From positions 1 through 64,000 of the forward strand of contig JAAWNQ010000003.1 in the NCBI GenBank assembly GCA_022799035.1: 64,000 nt of DNA, in the 5' to 3' direction. This stretch comes from Oscillospiraceae bacterium. Its GTDB lineage: Bacteria; Bacillota; Clostridia; Oscillospirales; Oscillospiraceae. Both the position numbers and the translations under genes were made by a program. The notes beneath the pieces were generated by a model. The model was not told the DNA's origin. It saw nothing but the letters and a program-made list of their open reading frames with translations, and ran no database searches. Shown here one piece after another: positions 58,322-64,000 of the stretch (position 1 is the stretch's first letter; each line of letters starts with the position of its first letter).

Positions 58322-61300
58322 ATGAATAACCTAAGACGTCTGACCGCTCTCATGCTGGCGGTTGTTATGGTCTTTACCGTTTTACCCGCATCCGCCTTTG
58401 CGGTAGACGGAGACTCTATGCCCGATACAGAGTTCATCACAGAACCAACACCCCCTCCTCCCATAACAGAGAAGGACGAACCTTCTAATTCGCCGGAGCC
58501 ATCTCCGTCACCTGAGCTGACGGAAACTCCCGCTCCTGTGGAGCCGCCCATCGTGGAAGAATCTCCGGCTGAACCAGAGACTACCCCGGACAGGCTCCCG
58601 GAAGAAACCCCGGAGGATATCCCGAGTGAAACTCCCTCCCTCCCCCCTGAAGCGGAACCCACGCCCACAGAGTTCCCGGACGATTTGCCCATCCTGGGAG
58701 ATGATGCGTTGAACGATCTGGAGGCTGGGATCATGTTGGCCGCTGAGGGCTATAACATCAACGATGGCCCGGTGGTTCTTACTGTTCCTGGCTCCTATGC
58801 CATTTCAGGTACGGGAGAGGAAACCACCAACACCATTTCAATTCAGTCTCCCGGCCAGTATGAGGTTTCCCTTTACAATGTAAACATTGACTGTGGAGAC
58901 CTGAAAGGCGTTGCGGCTATTGAGATTCTTCCAAATGCCCACGTACTCCTGACCATAGAGTCGAGCAATGTTCTGGTAAGCGGTGAAAACCGTGCCGGTA
59001 TTGAAGTCCCGGAGGACGCATCGCTTGAAATAAACGGCTATGGAAGCCTGTCTGTCACCGGCGGAGCTGGTCAGTATGACGCCTCCGCGGGCATCGGCGG
59101 TGGTGCCAATCAGTCCAACGGCCCCATCACGATTTCGGACGGAACCATCACTGCCAGTGGCGGTGCCAAAAGCTATAATGGCGCCGCAGGCATTGGCGGC
59201 GGCTGCGGCGGGGATGGCAAGGACATTACCATCACCGGCGGTTATGTTACTGCAATCGGCAGCGAAGAAAGCTACAATGGAGCTGCCGGTATTGGCGGTG
59301 GTTCAGGCGGTGACGGCCTGGATATTTCCATCCAAGGCGGCACTGTCTATGCCGACGCCAGTAAGGACAGCCATATGGGAGCCGCAGGCATTGGCGGTGG
59401 TTACAAAGGTTCTGCACAGAGGCTTTCCTTTTCTGGAGGTTTCACTTACGGCACAAGTTCCTCTGGTGCGAATCTCAACGGTGCTGGCATCGGCGGCGGG
59501 TATGGCGGCACAGCCAGCTATATCTCTATCTCTGGCGACGCCTATGTATATGGCAACCATAATAACCCCAATTCCCAGATGGATGGAAGCAACGGCGCTG
59601 GAATCGGCGGTGGCGGAACGTTGACCAATTCGGACAGCTCCAAGTCGGGCGGTCATGCTGACCACATTACTATTTCTGGCGGTAATGTAACGGCGTACGG
59701 AAATACGCAGGCTGCCGGGATCGGCGGCGGAGCCGGAGGCAATGCCACCAATATTGAAATTACTGGAGGCTCTATCAGTGTCTACGGTGGAAGCAGTCCT
59801 GTCAGCAACAACTATGTTGGTGGTGCTGGAATCGGCGGCGGCTCCTATGGATACGCTGAAAACATTGTGATCCATACCGGGAACAAAGATTCTCGAAGTG
59901 TATGGGCCTATAGCGGTTCTGGCAGTGCAGGCATCGGCGGAGGCTGTCATGGATACGCCAAAGACATTACAATTCAGGATTCCAACATCTATGCGAGCGG
60001 CACCAGTAATAACAGCTACGGCTATGGCGCAGGTATCGGCGGCGGCCTTTATGGTGCGGGAATCAACATTCTTATCGGAAACAGTATTGTAGAAGCCGGT
60101 TCCTATTATGGCGCTGGCGTCGGTAGTGGCTACGCTATGGGAAGTTACCAATCCTCTTCATCAAACTATTACTGGGATAACTTTATTTCCACGGAGGGAG
60201 CGACACTGCACGGTGACTTTCCAGCAGGTATCCCCGTAGCCACCAACATTGAGATCTATGGGAGCAATATTAACGCCTCAAGTTCCTATGGTGCGGCTAT
60301 TGGTACAGGAGATCAAAATTATGGTCATCAAACCGATGAAACGCTCAGTGAAAAATATGCCGTAGATATTTACTTACATGATAATACAAGTGTAACTTTA
60401 AGTTCAAGCAGCGGTGCAGGGATCGGAACAGGTAATTCCGCCAGTTACAGTCTTGCATCTGTTGTGGTAGATCAATGTGAAAACATCCAAAGTCATTGTA
60501 GCTCTGGAGCGGGTATTGGCACCGGCAGTCAAAATGCTTGGAGCGATATTGTTGTGTCTGTTACTAATTGCGGCACTTTGACATTTAACAAAAGCCGCTA
60601 CAACTATTGCGGTGCAGGCATCGGCACTGGAAGTAATAACTCAGGCGGTTATGCCAGTTTTGTAGTAAATAACTGCGACACAATCCAAGGCTCAGTGTAT
60701 TCCGGCGCCGGCCTCGGCACTGGGTACAACAATGGTTCCGACGGAAGAGAAACATCCTTTACGATGCAGGTAACCAACTGCGGTGAAATCAACTTTACCG
60801 ACCTTGGGGTCGGTTCAAGCTACGTTGGAATAGGAATCGGTTCTGGCCCAAGCAATCGGTACAACAATGTAGAGATCACGGTAGAAAACTGTGCAGGCAT
60901 TTCAATAGCCTCACAAAGCTACTATTGTACCGGGATTGGTGTTGGCTCCTCCAACAGCCAAAATACAGTTCATGTTTCTGTCCTAAACTCTGGGCCGATA
61001 GCTATGAGTGGCTCATGGACTTACGGGACAGCCATTGGTGTAGGACGTGCTTGCTATAACACAGATACGGATCATCCCACAGATTATCGGGTACTGGTCA
61101 AGGACTGTGAATCTATTTCTATGACCACACAAAGCAATTACTTCACCGGAATTGGTGTAGGATGCGAATCACGCTCCTGTACTGGTGACATCACGATAGA
61201 CAACTGTGGGCCGATCCTTATCAACCACACCAGCGGAGAGCAATCTGTAGGAATCGGATATGGCCGGGGAACATACTGGGCTACTGTATCTTCCAAAGAG

Positions 61301-64000
61301 AGTTATGATGCTCATGCTCCTGTCCAGGTCAAAAACTGTGAGGACATTACTATTGTCATGAACGGTTACTACAATGCCGGCATTGGTATGGGACATCAGA
61401 GCAATTATGCAACCGGTGAAATATCCCTTACCGATTGCGGCAACATTTCAGTGTTTCATGGCAAAAACCCAGCATACAATTCCAGTGCAAACAATAACTA
61501 TTATTCTGTTGGGATTGGCCTCGGCCCAGAGACCTACAACTGTAATCTCTCCATATCCATTGCCCGCTGTAATGATGTATCTACCCTGTTCTATCAAAAC
61601 AGTAACGGCATTCCAAACTACGCCAATTACTGCACCGGAATTGGAAGCGGCAACAACTGCTATTCCAACACCAGCTATTCCTATACTGCAGACGATGGCG
61701 AAACCTTATACTACCCCTGTACGCTGGATATTCAAATCCAGGACTCTGGCACAGTCGAAACCCTCTGTGGACAGGAAGGGGTGGCCATTGGGTTGGGTTA
61801 CAACAGCTACGACATTGTATCCCATATTACCATTCAGGATTGCGACTCTGTTGTTGCGGACGGTAGTTACTATGGCACGGGTATCGGAGCCGCACGTGAG
61901 TGTTACGGAGGTAACACTCACCTCTTTGAGACTGCCTCCACTGTTACCATCCTCCGCTGTAAAAACGGTGTGACCGCTATGGGCGGACGCTACGGAGCCG
62001 CCATCGGTAGCGGCGGCAATTTCCGCAGCATGGCTTCCGTCACTGTGGATATCCAAGACAGTGGAACAGTATCTGCAACCCAGTACAAACTGGTGGAGGA
62101 TAGCACCATTTCGGACGCCAACTCCTCCCAGCGTGGACATGGTGCCGCCATCGGTTCCGGCTGGGGCAACCGAACAAATGCGCAAGTGACTGTCCACCTC
62201 CAGAATTGTGAGGTAGACGCTTACGCGGAGGACTCCGCCGCCATTGGCTGCGGTGACCGTTCCAACACCATAGGCGTAGACATTACGCTGGATAACTGTA
62301 CTGTCACCGCCCGTGGCGGCTGCGGCGCAGGCATCGGCATTGGAGACAATACCACCAGTGCCGCGGTGAATATTGCGCTTAACAACTGTGAGACTACCGC
62401 TACCAGCCTTGCTTATGGAGCGGGTGTCGGCAACGGTTTAGAAAATAACCGCTGCACCACCAATGTGACTGTGGACGGTGGCTCTCTCACCGCTACGGGC
62501 GCAGGCGGCGGCTCCGGCATTGGTACGGGGCCTAAAAATGCCGTTTGCCAGGTCGATGTCACCATTGACGGCGATCCCACCGTCATAGCCACCGGCTCCG
62601 GCGCCACTGACCCGCGACTGGCCGAGGGTTATGATGAGACTGGCTCGGACGCGGGTGCAGGTATCGGCGGCACGGCTGGTCAGTATGTGGGCACCATTAT
62701 CATTCGCAGCGGCGATGTCACCGCCGTGGGTGGAGGCATTGAGGGCTTCTGTGCCGCTGGTATCGGCGGCGGTGCCAACGCCAAGGCTGGGCATATCACC
62801 ATTTCTGGCGGCACTGTCCACGCCACAGGCGGTCACTGTACCACTTGCGGTGCGGCAGGCATTGGCGCAGGCTCTAACGCCAACGCCGGATCGGTCACCA
62901 TCTCAGGCGGTGAAGTGACAGCTATTGGTTCCCATGGCGAAAAGATGGGCGGCGCTGGTATCGGCGGCGGCCCCCGTGGAGATGGCGGCACCATCATCAT
63001 TGAGGGCGGTACAGTCATCGCCAATGGCTCGGAGCGAGGCGCCGGTCTCGGCGGCGGCTTTAACGGCGATGGCGGGGATGTAACCATTTCCGGCGGCATC
63101 ATCACCATCACCGGCGGCCATTATGATTCCGCTGGCATTGGTGGCGGCGCCAACGGCGAGGGCGGTACCTTGACCCTCACCGGCGATCCTGTCCTCAAGG
63201 TCTACGGCAAGAGCGCCAACCTTGCTATCACCTCGGAGATCACCTCCAGCGTTCCGCTGTTTCAGGGCACAATGGCAGCGGTCAGACAAGAGGAGGCTAT
63301 GATTTCCCTCACTCAGATCGTAAATGATGGTGCAGGAGAAGGCCAGCGGGATCAGGTCACTCTTCCCGCCACCTACGTTGCCTTCTCCCTGACCCTGCCC
63401 GTAGAGGGAACTTACAACATACACCTTCTGGGCGAGAAAGAATACTTGCTTTCCACCCTTTTGGAACAGGTGGAGGAGTTTGATCTTACCGCTTCCACTC
63501 CCGCTGTTGGCAAACAGCTTTCTATCATCCGCTTTTTCGATGTGACCTTTGATACAGGAGACGGAACGCCCGTAGATGCTCAGTCTGTGCGGATCAATAA
63601 GACGGTCACAATTCCCGATGATCCCACCCTGGACGATCACCTGTTCGGCGGTTGGTTCATTGATGAAGAACGTACACAGCCCTATGACTTTTCATCCCCT
63701 GTATCCCAGGACATGACTCTCTACGCCAAATGGATCGAGATCCAAGGCCAGCCCTACATCATCTACCACTACAAGGCCAGCTTGGAAGGCGGCTGGGACA
63801 TCGGCAGCGTGGAGTACGGCGGGGAAATTCCGGGTAAGCTGGTCACCGCCAAACCCATTTCTTATGATGGCTTTTCTGAAGATAAGATGTGTGAGGAACG
63901 TGTCCCCTCCGGCTACACCCAAGAAGGTGAGTTCTTGATTTTGAAGCTCTACTATAAACGCAACCAGCTCACCGTCATGGTCGAAAATGCCGGAGATGAT
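58322..64000 (+). CDS. Giant glycine-rich beta-helix surface protein, incomplete at window end
   Basis: ATG 58322 follows AAAGGAGACATCAA; the frame is open for all 1893 codons to the window end. Signal peptide (LTALMLAVVMVFTVLP...AFA), a Pro/Glu/Ser/Thr-rich stretch (about 35-125), then nearly forty repeats ending A/G-x-G-I-G-x-G, each about 30-45 residues, extending to about residue 1625, forming a long beta-helix-like rod. In the middle (about 700-1400) most repeats carry a Cys in a [VIL]-x-N/D-C pattern. After it come InlB-like repeats (GGWFIDEERTQPYDFSSPV...). The anchor (SLH or other) would be beyond the window. Exported and surface-located by inference. Confidence 0.85.
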   Translation, partial: MNNLRRLTALMLAVVMVFTVLPASAFAVDGDSMPDTEFITEPTPPPPITEKDEPSNSPEPSPSPELTETPAPVEPPIVEESPAEPETTPDRLPEETPEDIPSETPSLPPEAEPTPTEFPDDLPILGDDALNDLEAGIMLAAEGYNINDGPVVLTVPGSYAISGTGEETTNTISIQSPGQYEVSLYNVNIDCGDLKGVAAIEILPNAHVLLTIESSNVLVSGENRAGIEVPEDASLEINGYGSLSVTGGAGQYDASAGIGGGANQSNGPITISDGTITASGGAKSYNGAAGIGGGCGGDGKDITITGGYVTAIGSEESYNGAAGIGGGSGGDGLDISIQGGTVYADASKDSHMGAAGIGGGYKGSAQRLSFSGGFTYGTSSSGANLNGAGIGGGYGGTASYISISGDAYVYGNHNNPNSQMDGSNGAGIGGGGTLTNSDSSKSGGHADHITISGGNVTAYGNTQAAGIGGGAGGNATNIEITGGSISVYGGSSPVSNNYVGGAGIGGGSYGYAENIVIHTGNKDSRSVWAYSGSGSAGIGGGCHGYAKDITIQDSNIYASGTSNNSYGYGAGIGGGLYGAGINILIGNSIVEAGSYYGAGVGSGYAMGSYQSSSSNYYWDNFISTEGATLHGDFPAGIPVATNIEIYGSNINASSSYGAAIGTGDQNYGHQTDETLSEKYAVDIYLHDNTSVTLSSSSGAGIGTGNSASYSLASVVVDQCENIQSHCSSGAGIGTGSQNAWSDIVVSVTNCGTLTFNKSRYNYCGAGIGTGSNNSGGYASFVVNNCDTIQGSVYSGAGLGTGYNNGSDGRETSFTMQVTNCGEINFTDLGVGSSYVGIGIGSGPSNRYNNVEITVENCAGISIASQSYYCTGIGVGSSNSQNTVHVSVLNSGPIAMSGSWTYGTAIGVGRACYNTDTDHPTDYRVLVKDCESISMTTQSNYFTGIGVGCESRSCTGDITIDNCGPILINHTSGEQSVGIGYGRGTYWATVSSKESYDAHAPVQVKNCEDITIVMNGYYNAGIGMGHQSNYATGEISLTDCGNISVFHGKNPAYNSSANNNYYSVGIGLGPETYNCNLSISIARCNDVSTLFYQNSNGIPNYANYCTGIGSGNNCYSNTSYSYTADDGETLYYPCTLDIQIQDSGTVETLCGQEGVAIGLGYNSYDIVSHITIQDCDSVVADGSYYGTGIGAARECYGGNTHLFETASTVTILRCKNGVTAMGGRYGAAIGSGGNFRSMASVTVDIQDSGTVSATQYKLVEDSTISDANSSQRGHGAAIGSGWGNRTNAQVTVHLQNCEVDAYAEDSAAIGCGDRSNTIGVDITLDNCTVTARGGCGAGIGIGDNTTSAAVNIALNNCETTATSLAYGAGVGNGLENNRCTTNVTVDGGSLTATGAGGGSGIGTGPKNAVCQVDVTIDGDPTVIATGSGATDPRLAEGYDETGSDAGAGIGGTAGQYVGTIIIRSGDVTAVGGGIEGFCAAGIGGGANAKAGHITISGGTVHATGGHCTTCGAAGIGAGSNANAGSVTISGGEVTAIGSHGEKMGGAGIGGGPRGDGGTIIIEGGTVIANGSERGAGLGGGFNGDGGDVTISGGIITITGGHYDSAGIGGGANGEGGTLTLTGDPVLKVYGKSANLAITSEITSSVPLFQGTMAAVRQEEAMISLTQIVNDGAGEGQRDQVTLPATYVAFSLTLPVEGTYNIHLLGEKEYLLSTLLEQVEEFDLTASTPAVGKQLSIIRFFDVTFDTGDGTPVDAQSVRINKTVTIPDDPTLDDHLFGGWFIDEERTQPYDFSSPVSQDMTLYAKWIEIQGQPYIIYHYKASLEGGWDIGSVEYGGEIPGKLVTAKPISYDGFSEDKMCEERVPSGYTQEGEFLILKLYYKRNQLTVMVENAGDD

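Noticed and set aside
59040-62918. CRISPR-like direct repeats in the glycine-rich gene
   Set aside because: Repeats are in frame, degenerate and coding (G-I-G-x-G units); no spacers of constant length.
1-64000. tRNA or rRNA genes
   Set aside because: No cloverleaf-like or rRNA-like stretches were noticed on reading either strand; a tRNAscan-SE search could still reveal one.

Overview
The window looks like part of a large mobile element, or a chromosome region built from one, of a Gram-positive anaerobe of the class Clostridia (probably a gut Oscillospiraceae-type genome). The basis is strong AGGAGG ribosome sites, frequent GTG/TTG starts, moderate-to-high GC with an AT-rich island, S-layer-homology (SLH) surface proteins, YolD/Y-family polymerase, XRE/DUF3990 modules and a clostridial-type group II intron. 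No relaxase, type IV secretion gene, replication initiator, rRNA, tRNA or CRISPR array was seen, so the type of element cannot be fixed.

Layout. 0-3.4 kb: a small membrane protein, then a group II intron with its reverse transcriptase, abutting the 3' exon of a helicase whose 5' exon is absent. 3.4-7.5 kb: a first sliding clamp (DnaN), DUF3268 zinc protein, PP-loop ATPase, sigma-like protein, and a small DUF4160 module with its own promoter. 7.6-12.2 kb: an attenuator-like leader followed by a RavA-type MoxR ATPase, SSB, two small proteins and a ViaA-type VWA protein. 12.2-13.5 kb: remnants (DUF3990 stub, DUF3791-like, BRO-N fragment). 13.6-27.0 kb: a second copy of the same leader, then a long operon. 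It holds a JAMM/JAB protein, an E1/ThiF protein and a second DnaN, all overlapping by 4 nt, then a bactofilin, a DUF6094-type methyltransferase, an E2-like PRTRC-B protein, Rad52-like, SMC/Rad50-like and CHC2-Toprim primase proteins. 27.1-28.0 kb: a tyrosine recombinase whose ribosome site lies in a perfect 14-bp hairpin. 28.1-31.7 kb: an AT-rich island of a convergent ATP-grasp enzyme and a STAND-like NTPase, bracketed by identical inverted 20-bp dyads. 31.8-41.3 kb: YolD/Y-family polymerase with a LexA-like box, small genes, an HTH-DUF3990 toxin-like module, an ECF sigma/DUF4367/secreted-protein cluster and a sigma-like gene. 41.3-64 kb: a possible structured RNA and four large exported proteins (501 to 2985 aa, the last one open at the window end) with SLH, Cna-B, InlB-type, carboxypeptidase-regulatory-like and glycine-rich beta-helix repeats, plus a MazEF pair.

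How it may work together. The two leaders put a RavA/ViaA/SSB operon and a DNA-metabolism operon carrying ubiquitin-like-conjugation enzymes (PRTRC A, B and ThiF relatives) under what looks like one attenuation signal. The second clamp is translationally coupled to the E1 and JAMM genes, and at least three proteins of the window carry QxxLF clamp-binding-like motifs. This suggests a clamp-centred DNA replication/repair module with a protein-conjugation component; that link is inference.
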